DNA from: Liquidambar formosana
Taxonomy: Eukaryota; Streptophyta; Magnoliopsida; Saxifragales; Altingiaceae
Assembly (NCBI GenBank): GCA_039720395.1
Contig: CM077821.1
Span: 45,442,388-45,506,387 of the forward strand
Direction: 5' to 3'
DNA: 64,000 nt
Under the pieces are notes generated by a model that was not told where the DNA came from, ran no database searches, and saw nothing but the letters and a program-made list of their open reading frames with translations. Below are positions 9,848-21,367 of the stretch, in pieces. A program made the position numbers and the translations under genes. How positions within the stretch are numbered: position 1 is the stretch's first letter; every line of letters begins with the position of its first letter.

Positions 9848-12800
9848 TGTGGGGCGCCACGGGCTGGTGCGGCCCTCAATGTGCACTGTTGTAGACACCT
9901 CATTTTGTACCGGTTGTCATCTTAAGTCCCGTGGCCCCGATGATGAGTTTAGTGTGGTTATTTACGGATTATCCTTTAAGAATTAGTGTGAATCACAGCA
10001 TGGGATTTTTGGTTAAAATGAAAAGAAAATTATTTTATTAAATTAGCCATTTTTATCATGCCACTAACACGTGTACGTATGTGATGAGTGTGTGTATGCA
10101 CATACGGTACATGTGCATGCGTGTTAGCGGTCACTCTCCTAATTTTTATAAAAGACAATTTCCCTTTCCTATTTAGATTAGAAGTCTTTTATCTTTATAA
10201 AATACCTTTTGATTATTCTCCAAAGGAAACCTAGTCTAGGAAGGAAAGGGAAACTCCAGATTTCAGCTATAAATACTCTCTTAATGCCTTAGAGATAGGG
10301 AGGGGGGAGAATAGGGTTGAGAGGGAGTGAAATTCGTCATAATTCAGCAGTAGATTTTCTGAAAACCAGCAGTTGTATTTTAATCATAACGTTTTCATCC
10401 GAAGTCGGAATTTGATGAAATTGGTCTTGTTAGAAAGATAATTCAATTCTCTACAACTTTTTATTTCATGAGCTTTGTCCAATTCCAACGTTTTCATACC
10501 CAAAAACACGATTGAAGTTGCTGCTGTTGAAAAGTGACGAAAATCACTTTTCTTTTCTCTTGTTCTCTTTTTTGTTTTCTATTTCTTTTCAAAGTTGAGT
10601 GAATTTTGATCTCTTTGCTGTGATACCACTTTGACGAAGAGGAGGATTCGTGTTGGTTTGATTCAATCTAAAGACTTGAGGAGCCACGAACAATTACAAA
10701 GTCGGTAAATTTACTTTTATTTAGCTTTTATTTTAGTTCTTCTTTTTATTATTTTTATTTTATTTTATTTTTGTCTAAAGCATGATTAGCATGATTTAGG
10801 TTTAGTTTTTATATTTGTATTTATTTGTTTTTAGGTTTAGTTTTATTTTATTTATTTTGGGATGCATGATGTAAACTGATATGTGAGTTCTGTGATTCTA
10901 CGTAAAATGCCTATTAGGAGCGTATGCATATATCAGTGATGCGTACGCACCAATCAGTGATGCGTACGCACCTTACCTCGACAGACAGATTTTTTGTTTA
11001 TTATTTTGTTTAGTTTTGCTCTTAGTTGATTAGTATCTGGTTGGTCTTTTGTATATTCTGATCTCTTCTTTCTAATATATTCTTTTATTCTCTTTTCTTT
11101 ATTTATTCATTATTTTGGTCATTGTGTGTGCCATTGTTATTGCATGATTTAGGATCAATTTTAATTGAGCATTTAGATTAATTAAAGCTATTAATCATGT
11201 GTGGGGGCCGGTTTCAACCGGGCGTGGCTGGGTGCCTAACACCTTCCCAGCGACGTACCCTAGCTCCGAACTCGAATCTCTGGTTATGACGAGCTAGACC
11301 CTGCTAGGGTTCACTCGTTCCCAATATTGGGTGGCGACTCCTCTCCGTGTTAGTCCTTTGAAGCTAATGCGTATCCTCGAGCTATGTGGTGTTTAGGGCG
11401 TGGCGCTCACAACTGTTTGCGAAGCGCACGCGTGTCAGGATTCACCACCTAATTTAGCTTTGGAACTGATTGTATCATTCTGGTGAATTCAATTTCAGAT
11501 TCAACGTATTCGGGCCAGAGATTCAGGGTTCGAAGCTAAGGTACATTATTGGGAAGGTATTAGGCACCTAACAATGCCCGATTAAAAACCGGCCTCCGCA
11601 AACGATTGTTGGCTTTATTTAACTTGGAGTATTTAATTGAGTTCCAACCTTAGGCACACAATTTATGAAATGACATGCCAATCATACGAGGAATGATGTG
11701 AATAAAAGAAGAAGGAAGCAGTAATACATGGCAAAGCAGGATATACGAGAGATGAGATATACAGATTGATATTGAATACCAAACTAATCAATTCAAGCAA
11801 TAAATAAATATTAAACCAACAATCTACATCATCATCATCTAGACTAAAAAATAAGAATTAAAAAAATGAGTACTATCAATAAACAAGAATAAATATTTAT
11901 AATAAACAAATTAAATTCTATGTTAAACTAATTAGATTAACCGAGACTATGTTAACCAAATAGGCCGTATCCTAACAATATTTAATAATATTAATAATAA
12001 ACTAATCAAAACCATAATTAACCATAATAAATATTATAAGCATTTAATACTAAATAAGGAAGCATGATGTTACTAAAAGAAGGGTCAAGGATGCGTACGC
12101 AATCCCAATGCATGCGTACGTATATTAATGCGTACGCTCAATACAAAGATGCGTACGCACCTGGTTACTATGCTTTTTACTTCGATCTCAGAATGGGCTG
12201 AAATTGCAAGTATCATTTTTCATTTTGTTATGGGCCAACTTCTTTCTAATTTATCTCAGTCATTTCTTAACCAAATTTAGTGATTCAAAAAACCGGATTG
12301 AAACTCTCATAGTGCACTACAAGTGTGCACAACTCATTTATATAGACGTTTACAGAATCATGGTCATTTTTGAGTTCAAAGTCTTGGGTTTATAACTCGA
12401 CGGCTGTACGGTTCGTACAAAAATAGAAAACAATCAATGATATATACCTACTGAATACATAATGGCTAATCCTCGATGTATCCTTCTATGTTTAAAAGAA
12501 AGAATAATGAATATTAAAGTGGGAATAACTTACCCTCAGGTTTGAGTGCCTCCGATATTAATGTGACAATTCCCACCTTTCTTCCTTAGATTGCAGCTCT
12601 AAGTTCCTTTGATTTCTCCTGGGTTTTCTGGTGTTTAGGTGAGTGTTTAGTGACAGTTTTATTTCTTTTTTGTCTAGTCTCTGACTGATTTCTCAACTCC
12701 TTAATATTTCAACTCGAATGATTTTTCTGAACCTCTTTTTCTTTGTTCAGAAGGGTCTCTATTTATAGACTGCGATAAGTCGGTTCTTCTCATTAAAACC

Positions 12801-13185
12801 ACAATCGCACCCATGTGACCCAGAAAATCTTCAAGCGGTTGGTCCCCTTGTCTTGTCCCCCACACCCTTCAAACTCAAGTGGTCACCGAAATCTTTCCCC
12901 CCTCCCCAGGCTTATCAGACTCGGGTGAAACACTGGTGCGGGAAGTTAGGAAAAGTGATAGACTTGTGCGTACGCATAAGTAATATTTGCGTACACAGTA
13001 GTGCATACGCATAAGCAGTAAATGCGTACGCAGGAGGTCTAAAATCAGGCTCTCAAGCTGCAATCTAGGCGACTCGTTGGGAATTGCTTTGTCAATTTCT
13101 CGGGACACACAATAAACCTCATCATCGGGCTTCCAAATCGATCGATTTCATATCTGATTAGGCGGTACAAAATGGGGAGTCTACA
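9848..13185 (-). mobile_element. Tat-like solo LTR in the pseudogene, itself interrupted
   Basis: It is flanked by CTTTA (9843-9847 and 13186-13190), a 5-bp target-site duplication. Removing it joins AATGGTCCTTTA to GTTTCAAGTGTCTATTGG, restoring the reading NGP-LVSSVYW. On the minus strand it starts TGTAGACTCCCCATTTTGTA. It is about 1.8 kb without the nested LTR at 9890-11411. Palindrome copies start at 12092, 12113, 12129, 12150 and 12967, 12988, 13002, 13023. It is shared with unit 2, so it predates the duplication. Confidence 0.85.
9890..11411 (+). mobile_element. Tat-like solo LTR nested in another LTR, unit 1 only
   Basis: It starts TGTAGACACCTCATTTTGTA and ends GTGGCGCTCACA, 1522 bp, flanked by ACTGT at 9885-9889 and 11412-11416. 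Unit 2 has the empty site (GTGCATTGTTTGC, near 41753). It therefore inserted after the segmental duplication and recombined to a solo LTR. Palindromes lie at 10919 (variant), 10940 and 10961, 21 bp apart. Confidence 0.92.
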
Positions 13186-15130
13186 CTTTAGTTTCAAGTG
13201 TCTATTGGCCATATCCAGCTATAGATGTATTTTCTAGTGGTAGAACGCCTTACAAAAGCTCCAGAATAGCATTTCTAAATGACCATGGATGGTTTAGATT
13301 GAGTGATAATCTGACTTTTAATGCATCTAATTATGGGATTGGTCCAAAACGGCGTTTAACATTAGATTATGATGGAATCTTGAGAATGTATAGCCTGGAT
13401 GAATCAACTGGGCTTTGGAAAATCTCATGGTTGCTTGGTGGTATAGATGCTTTTCGGGTTCATGGGTTGTGTGGCGTATATGGTATTCACAGTTACACCC
13501 CACTAGCTTCTTGCACTTGCCTTCATGGATTCAACATAATAGGTCCTTCAAATTGGTCCAAAGGCATTTCACCTTTGTTCAATCTAATATGTAATCCAGC
13601 TGAGTTGGACTTTCTAGAGCTTCAAAATTTAGATTACTATAGATATGACTTAAACAGCTATGGCATTGGCATTACCTTTGAAGAATGCAGGAATGCCTGC
13701 CTAAATGATTACCAATGCCATGGTTTTGGATATGCACTGGATGGAAAGGGGCAGTGTTTCCCAAAAACCTGTCTCCAAAATGGTTATCATATTACCAATT
13801 CTGCCATCATTATGCATATAAAGGTCTCAAAAGGATTGGTGATCTCTCAGGAAGAATTAAAGAAGCTAAAAGCATATGATTTGAACTGTTTAGATGTAGA
13901 AATTGCTATTAATGGTAACTATGCTATCGCAGAAAATACCAACAAAAATTGATATATGAAGTATCTAATTGGGTTTGTGGGTTCTATTGCAATTATCAAA
14001 ATGATCTTAATTGGTTTAGGGTGGTGGTATGTCTTCAAAAAGCACATTCAAGAGGAATTGTCCACTATGGGTTACATTGAACTAGCCATGGGTTTCAAAC
14101 GTTTCATTTGCGAAAAGTTAAAAAGGGCGACTAAGAACTTTAAACAAGAGATAGGAAAAGGGAGCTTTGGGACAGTCTACAAAGGAGTGCTCGACAATAA
14201 GAGAATTGTAGTTGTGAAGAGATTGGAAGGCATTATGAAAGGAAATGCAGAATTTTGGGCGGAGGTGAGCATCATAGGGAAGATCAATCACAGGAACTTG
14301 GTGAAAATGTTGGGTTTCTATGCTGAGAAGGGGCAGAAGCTGCTAATTTATGAGTACTTGGAGAATGGGTCCTCGGATAAATTTTTGTCCTCAGATTCAT
14401 CCAGGTGTTTGGAAATGGAATCAGAGATATAACATTGCTCTAGGGACGGCAAAGGGTCTGTTTTATTTACATGAGGAGTGTATGGAATGGGTACTCCACT
14501 TCGATGTAAAACCTCAGAACATACTCCTAGATGATCATCTTGAACCTAATGTAACAAACTTTGACATGTCCAAGCTTTTCAAAGACAACAGTGATCGGGT
14601 TTTTCAAAGGTGCATGGCACTGGAGGGTATCTGGCCCAGAATGGATGATGAACCCAATGATTAACACGAAGGTAGATGTTTACAGCTATGGAATTGTCCT
14701 TCTAGAATTAACTGGAAAGAGCACACCTAGCTTCCAATTGGCTACAACCCAAGAGAGTAAGTTGAACCGCTTGGTACAATGGATGAGGCAAATGATAAAA
14801 GAAGAAAGGCTTGAGGAAGTAATTGATTCCAGATTGAACCATGAATATGATAATGAGAAGCTCGAAAGATTGGTAAGAGTTGCATTATTGTGCACAGAAG
14901 AAGATCGCGATACAAGGCCTTCTATGAGTAAGGTAGTGGAGCTTCTAACTGGATATAGGGAGTCTCAATCAAATGAGGACATTAATGGTTAGGTTATAAG
15001 AGTTAAATAGTTTAGATATAGAGCTTTCTATTGTAATGGCAAAAAAAATGTAATAAGTGATTGTTATTTCAACAAGTAGCTATAATTTTTCAAAGACTGC
15101 TTCAAACTCTTTCTTATTTCATTGAAGTAG

Positions 15131-17166
15131 TGTGAGTGACGTATCCTAACCACGTTGGCTTAGGAGTACATCACTAACCAGGAGGGTTAGCATGGAGAAG
15201 GAGTCGCCACCCGATTTGACTTTGGAACCGATTGACCCCTAGCAAGGGTCCAACTTGTCATAACCAAAAGATTTCAAGTTCGGAGTTAGGGTACGTTGTT
15301 GGAAATGTGTTAGGCACCCAACAACGCCCCCTGACACGTGTTTTGTTGGCTTTAATTAACAAGAATTATCAATTGGATTTAACCCTATTCATACGATATG
15401 CAATTTAATTCAAGTGATATCACGCAATGATGGCAAATAAATAAATAAGGAAATGAATTATACAAAGAATCAATACAATAAAGGACTAATCTAAAGAAGG
15501 ATACAAAAACAAAGAAAGAGTCAAATAAATAAATAAATAGACAAGTAAGAAAATAAAGTATAAGAGGAAATAATCTACCAATAATAAAGAAAAACAAATA
15601 AGTAAAGAAACAAGAAAATAAGTAGGAAGATAATAAAAATAAATAAAGGAATGGTTAAAATAAAGAATTAATTTAAAGAAAGAAAGATATAAAATATGAA
15701 ACTAATCTAAATCAGGAAGTGATAGTAAAAGAAGATTGACACAAAGAAAGGAAGATATAGAAGGGACAAGCACATATGGTAATAACCTAAACTAATAAAT
15801 AAATAAAAATAATAGAATTAACCTAACCTAAGAAGTACTAAATAAAAAAAATATGCAAAGAATGAAAAAATAAATAAGAAAAGAAAAAAATACGGAGAAT
15901 AACCTAAACTAGGGAATAGATAAAATATGGAATCGAATAAGTATGGAATGAATAATACAAAATAAAATAAATATAATAAAAGAGTCAACCGATCATATAA
16001 AAGAAGTGCGAACGCACAACTGTAAAGTGCGTACGCACTTTTAATTTATACGTACGTGCATTCTATTCACGAAACCCCAAAATTAATAATATGCTTCTGC
16101 AACTAACAAAATATGTAAATATCAAAAAGAACTATGAAAATCAAGTCTTGAATCTATATGCACGCAACTAAAAAGATTAAAATGATAAAAATAAAATTAA
16201 GAAGGAATGGGAATAAATCAAAATGAACTAAGAAAGAAATCCTAATCTAATAAATGAAAATACATATGCAGAGATGAATACGCCTATTCCACTATACGAC
16301 CACATAAATTAATCGATACAGAAAATTACTAATCATATAAAAACAAATTAAATAAAAATTGAAAGAGAAAACTAAAAAATAATTTAGAAACAACTAAACA
16401 AAATAAATATACAATCATGGAGAAAAGAGAATCATTTAAATAGCATGTCTAGACATATGAGAATAATAACAGGCTATTTCAAACAATAAGAAAAGAGAAA
16501 ACTAAAAAAAATCGAAAGAAAAAACTAAAAAGATAAATTTACTACGAAATAAGAAACAACTAAACAAAATAAACATACAATCATGGAGAAAATAGAATCA
16601 TGTAAATAGCATGTCCAGATATACGAGAATAATAACAAGCTATTTCAAATAATGAGAGAAAGATAGAAAAGCGAGTGTGACCCTCAGGTTAGGTGGTGTG
16701 TCGAATCGAACTTTTATGAACTCTCCCTTTCAAGTCTCCATGATTATAGCTGTCTTTCTCTCTCTCAGCTTTTTAGAGTTTGTAGCAGTGGTGGCCAGAG
16801 AATGGTGGTGGCTAGAGAATGGTTTCAGTCCCCTTTCCAAGTTGAAAATGATCTATTTATAAAGGTAGTATTAGGGTTTTATTGGAGTTAGGTAGGGTTT
16901 CTGAAGGCTTGTAGTCATTATTAGTAAGAATCACACAAGGCAAGAGAAGGCTACCAAAAATAAGAACAAGGCAAGTTCGTCTAGGATGTGTGTATGCACA
17001 AATGAAATATGCGTACGCATATATATCTGGCAAATTTCTACTCAGACCGGGCTGTGATCATGTTGACCTTTTTAAAATTATTCACTAAAATTCCAATTAA
17101 TTTCACCTTCATTATCAAGTTTAAAGGGGGTTTTGAAAAGTCGGGAGGTACAAAATGGGGTGTCTA
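15131..17166 (-). mobile_element. Tat-like solo LTR downstream of pseudogene copy 1
   Basis: In the plus direction it begins TGTGAGTGAC and ends ACAAAATGGGGTGTCTA; the reverse complement has the TAGACACCCCATTTTGTA start of this family. The internal block GGAGTCGCCACCCGATTTG matches the other family members. The flanks AGTAG (15126-15130) and AGAAG are an imperfect target duplication and the first two LTR bases seem lost. The middle is A-rich (15400-16650) with no credible gene. Palindrome variants start at 16007, 16028, 16049 and 16989, 17010, all 21 bp apart within each group. It is shared with unit 2. Confidence 0.8.
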
Positions 17167-18214
17167 AGAAGCAGACAAGGCATGGATTATATTTTAAGAA
17201 TTATAAATTATAACTTCCATCAACTAATTTCATAGCTATATATGAAGATTGTGCATGTGGCCTGTTGATGTTGGTAGCACCCACATGGGAGGTCTCCTAA
17301 ACCAACTAGTAACGTGATGAGAAAATTCAACATCCAAAAATGCAATCCAAGTTCAAATAAACTCAACAAATTAAGCCTCATTCCACCATTTGGGGGTTGG
17401 CTACCTGGATCCCAATTTCGCCAATCCATTTTCGCTAGCAATATTTTTTCACTTCCTCAACCCATATTCCTTTTTGTGCTTCTTCGACTCGAACAGTATC
17501 ATTCTCTTCGATGCAAGTACGCAGTCATTGGTTGGTCATTGTTGCATCGGGCCAAATATCAATCCCTACATTGCGACTAGACCTGATATTAATTAGACTT
17601 GCAATGTATAGTTTTCTGCACATTTTTATTGACACAAACAGTTTATACAATAAAGCATCGCTGGTCCTCCTTGTGAACTAATGAACATAGATAACAAAAA
17701 GGGCCACCAAGTGACAGAAACTAAACTCTGATGGCAAATTTCAAATGAATATGATTTTTTTCTATACTAAATTCATTTGGTCTTTATGAGTTTATTCTAC
17801 GACTCTTTACTATAGTTTTATAATGTAATGCATAAATATAATAATGGTTCTATATATAAGCACCAAGATAGTATTAAAACTTTGAACAATAACAGCCATA
17901 TAGAAATTATAACAAGCAAATACCTTGTCAACCATGCAGCCGAAGATCTTTCCCCGTTCCTTCCGTTGATCAGAAAATTCAAAACACAGGTAATCATAAT
18001 ATAGTATTAAAAGTTTAACAAATAATTGTAATATAAAAATATTATATCAAGCAATACCTTATCAACCACGCAGCTAAAGATCTTTCCCCGTTCCTTCTAT
18101 TGATCAGAAAATTGCTGAATTTCTGGGTTTTGCAGCATTGCCCATGCACGACTAAGTCTTAACACAAGGGGGGAAAACCAGAAGACTAACACAAGGGGGC
18201 GCCTCATTCCCTTA
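17167..18214. other. Intergenic, with a 111-bp direct repeat pair
   Basis: No credible gene. Segments 17869-17979 and 18002-18113 are direct repeats (about 133 bp apart) sharing AAGATCTTTCCCCGTTCCTT and TTGATCAGAAAATT. The pair is preserved in unit 2 (48249-48359, 48382-48493). On the minus strand both could be a short duplicated exon ending in an AAGGTAT-like donor, but I cannot name it. Confidence 0.6.
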
Positions 18215-18666
18215 GGCTGCGTTTGGTACGCTTGAATGGAATGGGAAAGGAATGGAATGGTTATGCATGGGAATGGAATGGAAAAGAGAATGAAAGGAAT
18301 GGTGATTCTCAATAGCCATTCCATGCCTTTGTTTGGCGCAATTGAGAGAAGGAATGGAAACATGTGAGTTCCATTGGAGTGTGGGATTCAAGAGAGGAGA
18401 GAGAAGAGAGGAAAAAAGAGAAAAAAGAGAGATTGGTAGGTCCCATGGGCATTATTGTTTTTCTTTGAGGGAAGGAATGAGTATTCCTTCGTGTTGAGAA
18501 ATGAATGCTTATTCCATCGTACGAGGGAATAGAGAGTTTGAGAAAATAAGTATTCCATTCCTTAAGCCCGCCAAACATCCCACCTTTTTTTATTTTATTT
18601 TATTTTATTTTATCAATGGAATATCGATTCCATTCCATCCTCTATTCCCACCTAATAAACACAGCC
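18215..18666. mobile_element. Tourist/PIF-Harbinger-like MITE
   Basis: 452 bp with ends GGCTGCGTTTGGT and AAACACAGCC as inverted repeats, flanked by TTA on both sides (18212-18214 and 18667-18669), the target duplication typical of PIF/Harbinger. The interior is rich in GGAATGGAATGG and its complement. There is no transposase. Confidence 0.8.
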
Positions 18667-20466
18667 TTACTGTGGGCTCACCCTTTTAGCTTGTGCTTCT
18701 ACAATACGGAAATCATTGTACATGCTATATCAGTACTTACACTGTAAAAAACCCACTGTTCTGATGAAGAAATTGGAGATTTTCCTTAGCTAAAATAAAG
18801 ATTACAAAACAATAGCCCGCATAATACCCACCAGGAAGGTAGAAAACGTTCCCAACAAACCCCCAAGTCTCCAACCCAAGATTTGAATACAATTCATGGC
18901 AGACTCAGACCCTCCCACAAACTCAGACCGGTATCGGCTCCGAACATACATTAATATCCTTCATAACAGGCAAGTCATTCGAGGTCTCAGAGGAGGGCTC
19001 TTCTCAAGAGTGAGGATCAACAATGCCCCCCTTAAAAAAAAAGAAAAAGAAAAAACAATTGCAGTTTTTACTTTTTAGTACTGTTCCCTGATGTTTGCCC
19101 TGTTTCACTGTAAAACAACATTTTTGTACAGTTATTCTCTGAGTAATTTCTTTTTCTTTTCTTTTTTTTTGGGGGGGGGGGATTGGACCTGCATTTGGAA
19201 TAGAATTTTGTTAACATGTTCATTCCTCTAATTTGGAGAATGATGAAATGTGCATTATTTTTTTACCAATTAGGTTTCTGTTGAGGTGTTTGATGAAATT
19301 GGTATTAAGGTTGAGATTGTTTCGTCTTTACTGAAAATTCTATTACAGATGACTTTGTTGCTGGAAATTCAAATATTTAAACCTTCAAATTCAGATCTGT
19401 TTTTTGAGTCTTGTTGGAAGATGAGGTTATAGTTGGACTTATACCGAAATCATCACCTTCGTTGAAGGGGTGGCCATACAGGTATTCAGCCCACCGACTT
19501 GGACAAAGGGAAAAAGAGTAGAAAATGACTAGTGGCCTAGTGGGTCTTTTGCCCGTTCCAACTACGTATTTTGCATGTGCAAAATGGGTAAGAGTTCTGA
19601 CCAAAAAAAATAAAAAAGGAAAAGGGAAAGAGTTGAAAATGACTAGTGGCCTAGCGGGTCTTTTGCTCTTTCACTCTTTCCTATTTTGTAAGTGCAAAAT
19701 GGGCCCCCCAATTCCTTGACTTCTCTTCGATCAATTACTTCATGATGAGTACTTCAGAAGCTTCGAAGACTCGTGAATTGATCACCTGTATGAACACCAT
19801 TACCGGGATGCTGTTTTTGCCGAGTTTTTATTTTTTTAGTTTTTTTGGGGACTTGCTCACATGAGTCTTTCATAATGTATCCACTGCCCCTATTCAAAGG
19901 AGGCAGCAGACCACCTAGTTTTTTTTTTTCTCTTTTTTTTTTTTGTTTATTTGCTCAAGTGGGTCGTGGTTTTACCTTTGACTCTGGGAATAATAGGACC
20001 AAAGATATGAACACTCAAGACAATAGCCAAAAAAGAAAAAGAAAAAAGAACTGTTCCATTTCTATATAGCACACAGACACAGCATGAGACGGCAGATAAA
20101 CAACTATCTAAAAGTCCAAATAAACGGATTAGATCATAACATGTGGCGTTGCCATTACACAAATTTTTCTCAACATATGGGCAAGTTTGTTACGTGAGAT
20201 GGCCAGGCGCCCGAAAGGTATATAGCTTACTTTTTCAGAAGTGTGTATGCGTGAGTTTTTTCATGGAGAGCGACAGACTCACAGACAGGTCCTCTCATCT
20301 TGTACAGGACGTAGAAATCAAATTTTATCCTCAAACTGTCTGGACTTTTCTTTGAACTTTCTCTTAGAAGACCAATGGGATCCTCTCATGTATTCCCTCA
20401 ATCTTGGATGAATATCAGACTTCTTCTTAAAATTACTTTCAATTTCGATGGCCTCTCCGAAACTCA
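18667..20466. other. RLK1 upstream region, no gene
   Basis: Small ORFs only. The block from about 19180 aligns with 24790-24850 plus 27282-29100 upstream of RLK2 (shared phrases such as GGACCTGCATTTGGAATAG and ACAGATGACTTTGTTGCTGG). This shows that the RLK1 and RLK2 neighbourhoods are themselves an older tandem duplication. A run of ten G lies near 19171. Confidence 0.7.
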
Positions 20467-20869
20467 TGTTGTGCGGAAGCGTGATAAACAAACAATTTCT
20501 ATGGTGGTGGAAGTGATTAATCAAACAAAACAAGTGAATCGATCCAAGCACAAAGATAAACAAACACACAAAGAAAAGGAGACACAAGATTTACGTGGTT
20601 CGGCAAGATGCCTACGTCCACGGACAGCGATGATCAATCCACTATGTATTCAAGAGAATACAAGAGTAAGAATACTCACAAAATCCCTAAATCCCCTTTA
20701 CACCCAATGACGGCTCTCAAGTGGCTCTCCTTGCATAAAGATGAAACCCTAAAAACAACCCTTATATAAAGTGGGTTATAACATAAGTGAGCGGGTCGGG
20801 TTGGGTCGAGTCGAAAAGACCCAACTTAACAAAATGGGTAAAAAGAAGAATTAAAGACAAATTCCAACA
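20467..20869. mobile_element. Small solo LTR, 403 bp, unit 1 only
   Basis: Ends TGTTG...CAACA, flanked by ACTCA at 20462-20466 and 20870-20874. It contains TTTACGTGGTTCGGCAAGAT and CCTACGTCCACGG, common in small plant Copia-type LTRs. Unit 2 keeps the empty site (CCGAAATTCAAATG near 50898). It sits 0.5 kb upstream of RLK1, so it could have altered the RLK1 promoter relative to RLK3. Confidence 0.88.
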
Positions 20870-21281
20870 ACTCAAATGTAACATCATCTTTCCCCCCGAG
20901 ACAAATTTGCAACCTTTTTCAGTGATTGAATGAAGAAGGCTTTTTTTTTTTTTTTCTTTTTTTTTTTACGCACAATTTAACAATAATTTTTTTTTAATTA
21001 TACTTTAATATTTTCAAGTTTGTTTCATTTTTTCACTTTTCCATTATTTTATTTGAAAACTTCAAGCTACCCACCTTCAATTGCACGTGGGTGGCTGTTT
21101 TAAATTTTAACCCATTGAAATTTGAAAGTGTGCATCGAAACCTCTGGGTAGTATCTGACACTCCATGTTTAATTGATTAGAACCAACAAGAGATTCAGAC
21201 AAAAGCTCACCATAATGGGTTACGTTCTCCTTTCTACATCAAGACCATTTTTTTTTCTCCTCCCCCATATCTCCAAGTGCA

Positions 21282-21288
21282 TATAAAT
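21282..21288 (+). promoter_or_regulatory. Probable TATA box of RLK1
   Basis: TATAAAT lies 86 bp before the RLK1 ATG, after a pyrimidine tract and before a CA repeat. The same layout is kept at RLK3. The assignment is by position and match only. Confidence 0.55.
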
Positions 21289-21367
21289 TACACACACACA
21301 CATATTTCTATCATGATCTCACCAATCAAATATCAAGTTCTGTGAGTCCAAACCAGTCTCTGCAACT

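Larger units (their letters stand above)
8028..14992 (+). pseudogene. S-domain receptor-like kinase pseudogene (ZmPK1-like), copy 1
   Basis: Pieces of one intronless kinase gene are separated by insertions. 8028-8455 gives the lectin start (SNQTFTSGFYKVGTNAY, VVWMANRDRPVNG). 9630-9847 gives the NLVLTN and KSFD region. 13186-14992 gives SLG, EGF-like and PAN parts, a membrane span and the kinase. Lesions: insertion at about 8455-9625, LTRs at 9848-13185, TGA at 13950-13952, and frameshifts near 14430 and 14640. The kinase is degraded: the catalytic loop reads HFDVKPQN, and the DFG position reads NFDM, so the metal-binding Asp is lost. It differs clearly from the intact genes of the window, so it is a separate older paralogue. 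The upstream ATG at 8028 may not be the original start. Confidence 0.88.

Noticed and set aside
9890..11411. Full-length retrotransposon
   Set aside because: Only one LTR with direct ACTGT duplication; no internal gag or pol, so a solo LTR.
9848..13185. Reading this gap in the kinase pseudogene as an intron
   Set aside because: It has TG...CA LTR ends and a CTTTA target duplication, and the intact paralogues are intronless here.
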